Assembly: GCA_012934845.2 (NCBI GenBank)
Contig: WNNJ02002242.1
Location: 1 to 64,000 of the forward strand
DNA from: Pomphorhynchus laevis
Taxonomy: Eukaryota; Acanthocephala; Palaeacanthocephala; Echinorhynchida; Pomphorhynchidae
Direction: 5' to 3'
DNA length: 64,000 bases
The notes below the pieces were generated by a model. That model saw nothing but the letters and a program-made list of their open reading frames with translations. It was not told where the DNA came from and searched no databases. Every line of letters begins with the position of its first letter. The first letter of the stretch is position 1. Positions 34,945 to 47,100 of this stretch are shown piece by piece. Position numbers and translations under genes: made by a program.

Positions 34945-35744
34945 TAAAATATAAATTTTATATTTTTCATAAGCTTTTTATTTAGTATATGATATTTATT
35001 TTATATCATATTATTACAAAAAATTATATAAACTTATAATCAGAGAAGCTATAAGTATTTAAGTAAAAATGCTCAATTTTTATTATTAATACATTGATCT
35101 TTATTTAATATCGAATATATTACATTCCAACACTATTTCAATTTTGAATTTCATTTTTACTGGTGTGCAATACCTTGTGACACTAATATATTTTCACAAT
35201 TTTTACATTAATCGTGTACGATCAGCTTATTCACATAAGCTGTCTACAATTTTTGATCGATTCTTGGTGTAAATTTGTCTGATTTATAGCGAATGATCAA
35301 ATCTCTGTTTACTGCGTGGTTTTCGCAATTACAGGTCTCGTATATCTAGAACGGTTTCCATCCCGCATTGTGATTTGCAATTTTCTCGTGATTTAGATCC
35401 TACTAATCGCTTGTAATCAAGGTATTAACGTTATATATCAATATGAGAGAATTGTGTTCTGGACGTGTTAATTTATTCGTATTTTTTAATCATTTTGTGT
35501 GTTGCATTATTGTTCCTTGTTATTGTTTTGTAAAAGCTTTAAGTTTTATACGCCTTAATTATATAATTGCGTGTTGTAGAAAAAATTTGGACATCATGAC
35601 TTGCAGAATAAGTTTCCAACTAAATTTCTGTTAATTGTAGTTTATACGGGCTGAATACGAGTTTTTCAAATTTGGTACTTTCACAAATTTTAATTCTTAT
35701 GCCAATTTGCATAGTTTTTTTTGTGCAATTAAAAGTCGATGCGG
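34945..35744. other. Spacer, one small unassigned frame
   Basis: A 63-codon plus-strand frame at 35,443-35,634 is rich in Cys and Phe but has no recognised similarity. The rest is AT-rich without features. Confidence 0.5.
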
Positions 35745-36345
35745 ACAATAGTAGGTAATCTCGAGATGAGGTGCTTGAGAAACCATAGTCTTTGCTCAGG
35801 AGGACGTCCTCTAGAAAATAAAACTAATCTTGAGATTGCCCAGGCACCTCAAAGGCGTGCCTGAGCATTCCCTCTTAATAACAGACGCTGTGCCCGTTTC
35901 AAGGCGTATCAAGCTATCTTCAGGATACTTTTGAATCTACTCAAGTCTGATCCGTCCGACCATTTAACCGTAATGTTAAACCCCTTGTATCTTACTCGAT
36001 ATGTGAAGACTAGGAGTGGTTGATTCTGCAAAATTGAGGTAAGAGCTGAGAGTGCTAGTCTCTTCAATTTTTTCTTTGTCGTAGGACTGACATTAAAGAC
36101 TACCACCTGCGATTTGGCCGAGTTGTGAAGAAGATTGTATAGGGGTAGCTGGTCATTTAACCTTAAAAGGAAGCGGCTGATGACCGAGACTGCATCTTTG
36201 AACCTGCGTCCAGAAATCAGGGATCATCAGCGTATACCACAAGATGGTAATCGCGTTTAAAGGGTTTGCGAAGTACAATGGAGACATGAAGGTATAAGAT
36301 AGGAGAAAGCGTGGAGCCTTGAGGTACACCTATCCTATCATATAG
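35745..36345 (-). mobile_element. LINE D fragment (D3)
   Basis: The C-terminal region of a D-type LINE on the minus strand. It aligns with fragment D2 and the end of D1. Seen: 'PTTKKKLKRLALSALTSI', 'VFTYRVRYKGFNITVKWSDG' and 'RFKSILKIA', followed by the 'gaggacgtcctct' terminal region. The GVPQGS-like segment is near 36,310-36,345. Too short and shifted to encode a protein. Confidence 0.85.
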
Positions 36346-36349
36346 TATG

Positions 36350-37115
36350 CTAGTCATCCTGTGACGGCAAACTTTAACAACGATATACGTGTTTCGCTCT
36401 AATGGATTTTACCAATTTCGTGACTTTAATAATCATCCATAGACACGTAACACACGCTTAAACGGTGTTTAAAGCTTGAAAAGCAGAACTACCCTTAATC
36501 TGAATCATCAGAGATTTACATAAGCTCTGTGCATGGCATGGTGTATTGCAGTTTTATCCATGCATCATGCACTAAATTCCTTTAAATGCTGATTTACATG
36601 GACACTTTCAAGTGTACAAATATACAAAATATAATTTGTTGTTACACCTGGCCTGGGACACCAAATGGTGTACTCATAAATAAATCATTATGTTTTCCTC
36701 ATGAGGAGGCACAAGAACCAGTCAGCATTCTATATATCTTCATCAGACCAAAAGATAGAAACATACTATTCTCGCAATATTCAAAGTCGTTGTGTATACC
36801 CAGTCATCCATGTGCGTGACTTCTAAGCTTAATTTATTTTTCCATGTGTCATAATCGCATGACATATCCAAACCATTATAACGTAAATCTTAACATTTCA
36901 ATTAAAGACAGTTGCACGTTGAATTTTCATATTGATTTTGTCGTCTTTAATATTCTAAAATACCACAAGCAGATTTCGTATGACTCGATTTTTATTTTTT
37001 GGTTTAATGTAAGTAACATTCTCCTCGCGGATCTGTACTGAACAGATAAAAATTTAACTCACCTATGTATCATCAAGTTGATTTTTAGGATGAAAAACTT
37101 TACTCTATGTGAAAA
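36350..37115. other. Spacer, small unassigned frames
   Basis: Plus-strand frames of 77 and 65 codons (36,586-36,819; 36,844-37,041) have no recognised similarity. Nothing else is supported. Confidence 0.5.
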
Positions 37116-37124
37116 CTAATAGGT

Positions 37125-37290
37125 CGAGAATTATTGGAGTAGGATTAAAAAAGGGAAATTTTTTATTGATATTTCGCTATTTAGCATCTTCAGAAAATTA
37201 CTCTGTAATTTTCCGAAGATGCTAACAGAGGTTAGCGAAATATAAAATAAAATTTTCCTTTTTTAATCCAGCTCCAATAATTCTTTATCA
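37125..37290. repeat. Fold-back resembling Penelope-like terminal repeats
   Basis: The left arm 'gaattattggagtaggatta' to 'atttagcatcttcag' and the right arm 'gaagatgctaacagaggtta' to 'tccagctccaataattc' are inverted copies. Each arm holds a CTGAAGATGCT...AGCGAAAT type motif (read on the minus strand for the left arm), typical of the ends of Penelope-like elements and similar to the core of minimal hammerhead ribozymes. No coding part remains. Confidence 0.65.
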
Positions 37291-37394
37291 ATAATTGATC
37301 TTATCAATTATTTTAAAACTAATAGGTCATGTCATTGACAAATATATAAATTAAATTGATGTATGTTGTTGTCTTTTCTGTGCTTAATGTCATT

Positions 37395-37660
37395 TACACT
37401 TTGTTATGTGGCAAATGCGTGCCGGCGCACGCTTACATGACCACAACAACAAAAATCTAAATTATGTGTTGATGATGTTGGTAAGGAGGCAGCATTTGAA
37501 TGTTACAAAGGAGGGAGTGCGGCAAACTTCGAGTGGGAGCTTATTCTAGGCGAGGGGACTGCGACGAGGAAGGATCGGAAACCGTAGTTGTTTTTTGGAC
37601 TTATCTGGGTTTAAAACGAAAAGAAGGTTAGAAGGTGTAGAACGAGACGTAGATTGGTTA
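37395..37660 (-). mobile_element. L2 family A fragment (A4)
   Basis: On the minus strand this reads the 3' end of family A: the 'tggtcatgtaagcgtgcgc' segment and the C-terminal 'LSWNKL'-like coding part. A small piece of the RT tail joins directly ('LNPDKSKKQL' frame, 37,546-37,749), so internal sequence has been lost. Confidence 0.75.
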
Positions 37661-37759
37661 GAGAAACAGTATTTCGAACGATTTCGAATGGTCAAGCAAT
37701 TGCTATTTAAACAATAAAACCAAAATTGAACACTAGGAACTATTTGCAATTACCGGCCT

Positions 37760-38060
37760 TATAATCGCATTATTACCTGCAAATATCGCTTTAGATAATC
37801 ATGAAAGTTAATCATTAAATAGTTATCGAAATACTGAAAAGATTTTAAATTTCTTTGTTCTGAACTTTACGTTCAATTATCTAAATAAACAATTACCCCA
37901 TCCTGACATTTTCGATTCTTTTTATTGTGTAATACAATAAAGATATTTAGTCTTGTACATTTTGTACACTTTTCCTAAAAGTAAAGAACAAAGATGTAAT
38001 TATTTGCATATTTATATCTCTTCGTTCATTCAAATTTTCTACATTCAAATTAAAGAGAAA
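37760..38060. other. Region upstream of the LMF gene
   Basis: AT-rich sequence upstream of the LMF start; I could not identify a promoter element with confidence. The reading frame of exon 1 stays open back to 37,953, so an earlier start cannot be excluded. Confidence 0.5.
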
Positions 38061-38163
38061 ATGCACGAAGAGATTATGGAACATAAAATTAAAAGTACAA
38101 TACTACTTGGAATTGGAATAGTTTATATTTTTGCATTTTCCACGTTTTATTACCAATTTCAAG
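38061..38163 (+). CDS. LMF2: LMF exon 1
   Basis: Starts at ATG 38,061 (a second Met follows five codons later) and encodes the first membrane segment, 'TILLGIGIVYIFAFSTFYYQ'. The donor is caag/gtaagt, phase 1. LMF2 proteins begin with this same short cytosolic start and helix. The frame is open further upstream to 37,953, so the exact start is uncertain. Confidence 0.85.
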
Positions 38164-41100
38164 GTAAGTCAAATTAATTATCTTCTAATTAATTGAAATA
38201 ATGATATTCGGAAATTCAAATTTTTAGGTCTTTTTATTATTTATGAAATTGAAAGTTGATTAATTTATACAATTTGTAAATCATGTATATTCACCTTCTT
38301 TGAATGTTGAAATAAAATGATCCGAACATAATAAATAATAAATACTTCTTCAATCTTGATATTTCATGCTATATCTAATTAAGATCACCTAATATATGCA
38401 TTAATAAATAATTAAAAAATAATTAGAATTATAATAATTATCATTACTCAATACTTGTTCATTTGATAAAAATTTATTAGTTGAGATAAAGGAATAAATA
38501 TAAACTAATTAAAGGAATAAACATAAATAATTAAGGGAATAAATATAAATATGAAATATTTATATTTTTATATTTATTTTTATGTATTAAATATAAACTT
38601 AATAAATATAATTTACCGCTTTGAATAGATAAATGTGTTTTTAAACTGGCATTCAGGACATTACGGAATGCGAGAAACATTATAGGACTGTCGCCTTATT
38701 CATTATTTCTAATTTAGGCATTAAATATTTGCAAATATTTGAGTTGTTTTTTTTGTTATTTTAGAAATATACAGATCGTTACTCAATACTTGTTCATCTG
38801 ATAAAATTTATTAGTTGAGATAATTAAAAGAATAAATATAAACTAATTAAAGGAATAATTAAGGTAGTAAATAAGGTATAAAATATTTATATTTTTATCA
38901 AACATATAAATATAAAATATAAACTTACTTGTTTTCCAAATAAGTTACATATTTATAAACCTACTTGCGTTGTAAAATATGTAAGAAGAGTATACATGTT
39001 TTACTCATTTGTACTACTCTGAATAGATAAATGTGTTTTTAAACGGGTATTCAGGACATTACGGAATGCGAGAAACTTATAACTTTATTAACGAAATGCA
39101 GCCGACATGTTAATCTTATGCTGAAATATATCAACAGAAGTTTTATGCTCTAAATCTTAATGAGCTATCTAAATTTACAAAACATTCATTTAATTTTTTA
39201 ATCATTATTTGTTTCTTAATGTGTATAACTGATATTTCCTTAATTATTTAAGGAAATAAAAATTTAATTATTTATCTCCTTGATTATTATAAATAATAAA
39301 TACATTATTTCCTTAATGTATTTATCAAACTTTGTAAATCAAAGTTATGTATTTACTTTTATGTACTTAATCGTAATATTAAGATTTCAGTATTTTACTA
39401 TTTTTACTATATACACATATCAAATCTTATTGAACTAGCCCTACAACATTATTTTTTACCTTTTATCACAATTTGAAAGCTATTTAGATTTTTTTAAATT
39501 TAGAATCTAAATATTTTCTTGGTCTCAAAAATTTATTAAGAAAAATAAAATAGATAATTTATTCAATCAATTGGTTATTATGATGATATTTTGTGAAATT
39601 CACAAAATATTCACAAAAATCCACAAAATCCAGATAATTTTGTAGCAAAATGATATAAGAACCTAGTTACGAATAACCTTTAAATTATATAAATGTGTAT
39701 TATATAAGTAAAATATTTTAATATTGTGGAATTTATTATTAATAATAAAAATCCTCTTTTTCAGCATTAATGCTGATTTTTTCTGACTGTTTTTCGGCAT
39801 GTAGTTTCTTACACAAAGTCTCATATTTCTTACAGCACAGCGAAATAAATTGAGAGCTAATAAATTGAGGTTATTATTGTAATTTTCTTTGAATAACCGG
39901 TGGAAAGTTGTGCGAAAGTAATAAATTATTATCTGTTTTGTGATCATTTCATCTTTATTGGTAAAAAATCAGAAGAATATATTTGATCGTAAGTTTACTG
40001 ATTAAATTATTCTACTAATAATTTAATTATTTTTAATAATATCGTAACTATTATAATCAATAAAATTAGAAGATAAAGCTTGCAATTTGTAAATAATTTT
40101 TTTTGTAAATAAATCGCAAATACTTGCATAATGTAAAATTAATTAAAAAATAAATAAACAAATAAAATAAATAAATAATACTGAATGTGAAATTGAAATA
40201 ATTACATTAAAATAAATTTCAGTTAGATGACTTAAATTATTAATTAATAATTATAATAATAATATTAATTATAATATTATTATAATATGAATTATAATAT
40301 TAATTATAATTCATTTTGCATAATATTTTATTTATTTAGGCAACTGTTGCTTATACTTAAATTAATTCACAAAATAAATACTTACATCAACAATTGAAGT
40401 ACAAACCATAATTTAAAATTAAAAGTAAAGAAACATGAGTACAAACGTTTTTCAAGATATTAATATTTTGACTTCAAAATACTGAAGAAAATTTACCTTA
40501 CAGCCATATAACATCGGATTTTTGTGTCTTAAAACTATAAAATATCGGATTTAATTTAAATATACGAGATTCAGTACCCTTTCCTTTGACATTTAATATA
40601 TTTGAATTTAATTTACTCAAAATCTATTTAATTTATTCCTTAAATAAATATTTTATGAACCTTAAAATTTAAGTTTATCAGTTTTATCAACATTATTTAT
40701 AGGATTATACGGATCTCAAGGGATTCAACCACTTAATCAGCGAATAGATAATGGACTACTTGGTATTGCTGGCGAACGTTTGTTGTCTCATGCAAACATC
40801 GATTCTATCTACGAAGCAACCAGTTTAATTGGCCTTATCATCGCCATGCTGTCAGTTGCATTTCGTCCAATGCGCAATACATTTTCATTTTCAATAATGT
40901 ACGCTTGCTACTTAATTTCTCAAAGTGTAAGTACAAATTATACAGATTTATAATTTGTTCATACAAATTATAGGTTGTTCAAACATTTTGCCTAAGTCGA
41001 TACAAAAATCATCTAAATAATAAAAAAATATTTTTAAATTTATAAATGTATAACTATTGTTTTATCTTATTGTGATCTAGTTGATAAACGAAAGCTAGAA

Positions 41101-44100
41101 GGTAGCTGGAATATACATCTCAATCTAACCTGTTATATTATTAAGTTATTTCGATAAACATGTTATATTTTCATATAAGTTGTTATAAGTTTAATATAAG
41201 TTTATAACAACTTATAGTTTCATATAAGTTTTTACCAGTTGTTATATTGATAAGGAAATTAATCATTGTCTGTTTAACTAATTTTAATAAATAATACAAT
41301 TAAAAAATAATTATATTTATTAATTATGTTTATAATTAATAAATAATTTTTGTAAATTTACAAAAAAAATTAAATTATAAATTTTTGTAATTTTACTGGA
41401 ATTTTAATTTCTAAAAAATAATTGAATTAGTAAATTCAAAATTTATTCAATTATTAATTTAAATTTTAATTAATATTCACAAATTATAAATTAATAAATA
41501 AATGGTAATATTAATGATTTAATTTAAAAATTTCAGTTGAGTGATCTGATTTGGTCAGTTATCTTTTATACAAGAAATTGGAGTATTTAATGTTTTATAA
41601 ACATGAAAAACTTTGTTTAATTTTGATGAACAAATATTAATTAATGCATATATTAAACAATAATTTTTTTAATTAAATTGTTGAAAGTTGATGAACAAAT
41701 TTCAGTTGAGGTTTATTTGTTCAATTTAATTATCTTTAATCGTTTCATTTGTTCATTAGAGTTTATGAACAAAACAGCACAAATAGTGACATTTAAATAT
41801 CACTTTTCAAAGGTTTATGTTAAACCAATTTACATTTTAAACTCCAAATTATAAATAAAATGTTTTTTTTTATTTATTTTAGAGCAAATTAAGAAGAACT
41901 AATATATTTATATTTGTCAATAGCCGCTTCTATTGACATCACCATGAAAACAATTTGTTTACAATTGAACAAATTTAGCAATCATTAAATCAAAATGAAA
42001 ATTTTTTAAATTATTATTATTTAATTTAATTTTATTGCCATCAAACACAAATGTTCTATTTTTGGAATTTTAAAGCAGTATTAATCGAAACATATTTTTT
42101 GATAGTAACTTCTAGATTTATCAGAAAAACAAAAAATTTGTTCATAAAATTTTTTGGATGTTTATTTTTGTTCAATTTAATAGTTTAATCTGTTCGTAAG
42201 AGCTTATGAACAAATTGTGTTATGCTTTTATTATCAGCGACATATAAAAATAAATTTATATTTTGATTGATCTTCTTCCAAAAATCCAAATATTCAGTAT
42301 CTTAAAATTGTTAATATATTAAGTGGTAGAGATCTCAAGATTGAATAAATCCACGTACGATATTAAAAGAAATATTTACTGTTAAGATATTTCTCTTTTA
42401 TTTACTTTTTCTATTCTAGCCTCGTATTATGTGCTTGTCTAATCAATGGTATAATATATATACTGGAGATTTATATTAAAAATTTATATTTACAAGGGAT
42501 ATGCTTTTACTTGAATCCGGATTTCTTACGATACTTCTATCATGTCGGCTATTTGACATTAAGCCTGTTATGTTTTTATTTCGTTGGTTAACATTTCGGT
42601 TCATTTTCTCATCGGGATCTATGACTTTATTAAACAGATGTCCTCTATGGTGGTCTTTACAAGGTAATTTCATACGGAATTATGATATTTTTAATTCTAC
42701 TATCCTGCAACATTTTCTTTATTTTATCATACTATAAATGGTAATGACTAATTTGAATTAGATTTGGGCAGATTTATCTCTCAGTTGACAAGTTACGTGT
42801 TTATTGTTATACATTTCAATGTATTTAATTGATAAACATGTAAATGATTAAATAAATCTATTTTGCTCTAACATTGGCATTTATGTAATTATCTGATTCT
42901 ATCAATATGCCTTCAAATTAAAGAATACTGTTGTCTGTGTTGCACTGTTTTGTCTGTTTGATATACTTTATTTTACATTTAATAATTGTTATAATTTTTA
43001 TTTTTAATATTTAAGTATTTTAATTTTCAAGCAGTACAGCATAGCATCATGAATTTAATATTCGTAAATTTACAATCATATTAGAATATATCAGTTTGCA
43101 ATTAATATTTTAATTTGAAATATTTTCATATTTATTTCATTAAAATTAGATATAATATACGTAAAATATTTATTTGTATAATTGAAAACTGATATATTGT
43201 CAAAATAGGGTTATGCCTATTGAGAATGAAGCTATCATTTTTCGATCTTTTATTTAGAAAACAAAATTGCCAAATTGATCTATAATAATTACTTAAATAT
43301 TACTGTATTTTATAAATTATATTTACAAATTTTATTTTTGTTAAAAATTCCTAAACAACAATTAAAATCAAATACTGAAAAATATTAATATTTGTTTATT
43401 AAATTTATTTAGCATCGACGGCTATTATGAAGACGTGATAAATAACTAACTTAATCATATTTTTATTTCGAAGACTTAAAGTTTTTTCTTCAAAGTTTAA
43501 TTTTTTAAAAGTTTAAGTTTTATAAAGCTTTTAGTACAAATCGTTTTTATGCCTTTAAATTATTTACAATTTAGGTTTACAGAATCATTATCAAAATCAG
43601 TGCCTTCCAACTGTGCTATCGTACTTTGTACATAAATTACCCTTAATAGTTCATAAGTTTTCAGAAGCAATATTTCTAATAATAAGTATTGGTTTTTCAT
43701 GGCCACTTATTTTACCGTTCAGAAGACTACGAAATGTTTCGTTTTTATCAATAGTAAGTGTAATCAATTTTTAACATTCTCTGTAAATTCTGGTTTTTGG
43801 AGTAACAAAGTTTCCGCATTTGTTCAGGTCAACGCTCTTTAAATATAAGGCACATGTATTTTTAACTAAATATTAGCCTTAGCAAAGAATATTTCTTTAT
43901 AAGTAATATGTTAATAAATTATTGTTATAAATAAAATACGTTTTAGAATGTAAATTATTAGTTGCAGCTACATAGATAGGCTCTACTACGCAAGACGAGG
44001 CGGTACGATTGGACATTGGTTGTTCTGCAGAGCAATTGATGTCAGCGAACGTTTTTAAAAGTCACCACCATAAACACCACTTCTCAACTGCTACCGAAAA

Positions 44101-47100
44101 TATGAAGCAAAAACTTGTTGCTCTTAAGGGTTTAGTAAGATTCAATGATGATATTTACATTTTTAAATAATATTATTTTTTAATATTATTTTAATATTTA
44201 AGAATGCAAATAAATAAATAAATGATTCTTTTAAATAACAAAATAATGTTAAGTACATCAACAAGGGCATCAAAAAAATTAAGTCATCTTATAAATTCAT
44301 CTTTCTAGAAGTCTTCATCACTTCTTCATCGCCTCAGATCTAGGGGGATCTGATCCCCCCCAACCGATTCAACACGCCGCTTTCAGACTGAACTACTCGG
44401 GGTCTTCCATCCCCCCGAAGAGTCCAGTCGAGGCGGACTATGCTGGGTAAACGAGAGACGAGAAGCTTAAGAAACCTTAGCCTTTGCTCTGGGGGACGTC
44501 CTCTCGAAACGATTGCTAATCCCGAGATAGCCCGAGTGCCCCAAAGGCGCACCTGGGTTTCCCTTTCAATGACAGATGCTGGGACCGTTTCAGGGCCCAA
44601 CTAGCTTTCTTCAGGATACGTTTAAGTCTATTCAGGTCAGCTTTCGCCGACCAGTTCACCGTAGTGATGAACCCCAGGTATTTTACTCGACTTGTGAAGG
44701 TGGGGAGTGGATCAGAGGCAAATATGGAGGAGAGCGTACAGAGTGCTGGTATCTTAAGTTTTTTCTTTATTGCAGGGGTGCCATGAAAGCCGACCACCTG
44801 CGATTTTGCGGAGTTTAAAACAAGATTGGATTTGGGTAATTGGTCTTTTAATCTTAAAAAGAAGCGGCTGATGTCAGAGACTACGTCTTTACACATGTGT
44901 CCAGTTAACAGGGCTGTGGTGTCATCAGCATACCGCACTAGACGTTGTTCGCGTTTAAATATTTTGAATAGGTTAATGGAAGCAGCAAGATACAAGATTG
45001 GGGAAAGTCAGAACCTTGATGCACATCTGTAATAGGGTAGAACTGACGCGCATCATGGTCGTCTTCATAGTAAAATTGCTTGGTGCACAGCAGGATCTCA
45101 ATTCTGTTCGCAATTCTCACAGGCAACCCGAGGGACCTGAGAGAAGAGATTACCAACATATTCGCAATGCTATGTTTGAATCATTACGAAAATTAATATC
45201 GATAATTAATATTTGTAATATAATGATATATTTATTATATTTATATTTCAAAATATAATGTTAAGCTTTAATGTAAAGTTGTATATTTTTATTGTATAGA
45301 GATGAGTTAGTTGTTTTCAACATTTGCATCTCTTAATCTCACTTGGTAACTCAAGTTTCTATTTATACAAACAATGTATCTCACACAAAACAAACCAACC
45401 TAAAATTTCTACTTATTTATTTCACATTCAATTTCATTTTTTCAATTTTATTTTGGGCAGTTTAATTATATATTTATTTTAATTTATAGTAAATATATAA
45501 TAATATAATATTATAATATATAATATTATAATATAATTTATAATATTTTGCATATTTTACAGTTTTTTAATTAAAAACCGTAATTTAAGAGTATTTCGTA
45601 CTATACATATTTTTTAATTTGAAAACATTTATGGTAACTCTTAAATTAAAATTTCAATTTAATTTACAAATTAATAATATTAAACTATCTCGTAAAAAAT
45701 TTAAATATTTAACTAATAAATATTTAAATATTTAACTTTTTCAAAAAATGCTTCCAAATCGAAGAATTTTAAATATAAAAAGATAGCATTTCTTTCAAAA
45801 AGAATATTTGAAGGCGATTTTTAGTTTTAAATGATTTTAATAGATATTATTATTATAAATAATATATAAATTATTTTGTTAAATTATTTACATGAGTGAA
45901 TTTGATATGATCAATAGAGGATCGTGTCTTAAAACCTGTTATCACCACAAACAAAGTATCTCAAAGAGTTTTATATTTTAGGCGTTACTTCAATTCGCTT
46001 TATTTCTAACAACAAATCACAGCTTCAGCAATTTCCTTGTCACGTTAATTGGATATTCAACTCTAAGTTCAAATTTTAGTCGTAAGATCGGTAAGAGATC
46101 GTGAATTTTATTTTTGTGTTTGAGTAATTTTTGAATTTTGATAAATCAAGAATCAAAATGTAAAATTTAAGAAAGCAGTGAATTCGCATATTTTAGATAT
46201 TGATTATCAAAATACTATAAGCATCTACATGATGGATTTATACCAAATATATCGTTATTTAGGTATATTTAAACGAATGTTGTTTGAATTATTAATTTCT
46301 GCTAATTATTCGCTAGTCATCCTCCAAATATTATATGGATTGACTATAATCATTTTAGCTTTTTTCTTAAAGATAGCAAACCCTGCCAAGCAGAACAAAT
46401 GCTAAAAAATAAGTCTGTTTCTTAATTTTTTTGCGATTAATCATTGATAAAATAATTTGCCAATTATTTTATTTTATAAACTATAAATGTACACTCTCCA
46501 GGAGTGCATCAACCCCATTCGCTAAGGAGTAATACGTCATTATTATCAACGTGGTTAGTATTGACTTGTCATTAAGTGAGACGTCTTATATTAAAGTGAT
46601 ATTCGTTAATAATAACTGCTTGCAGCTCCTCTGTATCTAAACATTAAGTATATCGGATAGAGCGTATCGGTTTGTTTAAGCAATTACAAAGCAATACTCG
46701 TAAATCATTAGCCGCGAACTTAATAGCAGGTCACATTAAAATATAGATAAGTACCATTCTGCCTTAGTGAACGATTAAAGTTCATTCCAGACATGTTCCT
46801 TAGCTACTAGCCTTTTGATTGCCTTAATGTCAATATTCGAATTGAATGTAGCGTATACAACTTTAGGAACGAAGTCATGTGAACTCGTTGTGTTGATGAC
46901 ATGATATTATAAGTACCGACATTATTTTCCACTTTGTCGATTCGTTCTTTTATATTTTGTTTGCGAGAAAATGGATTACCACCGAATGATTATTGCTCAT
47001 TATATGTCAGAGCGCACACTGATTGGTCGTTCCCCTTTAATAAATCAGTTGACGTTTATGACCACTGCCATTTTGGACTGTGAAACTACCAACATTTGTT

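Noticed and set aside
39663-39947. 94-codon minus-strand frame in LMF intron 1
   Set aside because: Composition is dominated by Asn, Lys, Tyr and Ile from AT-rich DNA; no recognised motif, and no repeat or gene context.
46178-46405. 75-codon frame with a membrane-like segment in LMF intron 6, possible alternative exon
   Set aside because: It is in phase with exon 6 but the acceptor has no pyrimidine tract, exon 7 at 48,652 fits better, and by my estimate over ten such frames are expected by chance in this AT-rich window.
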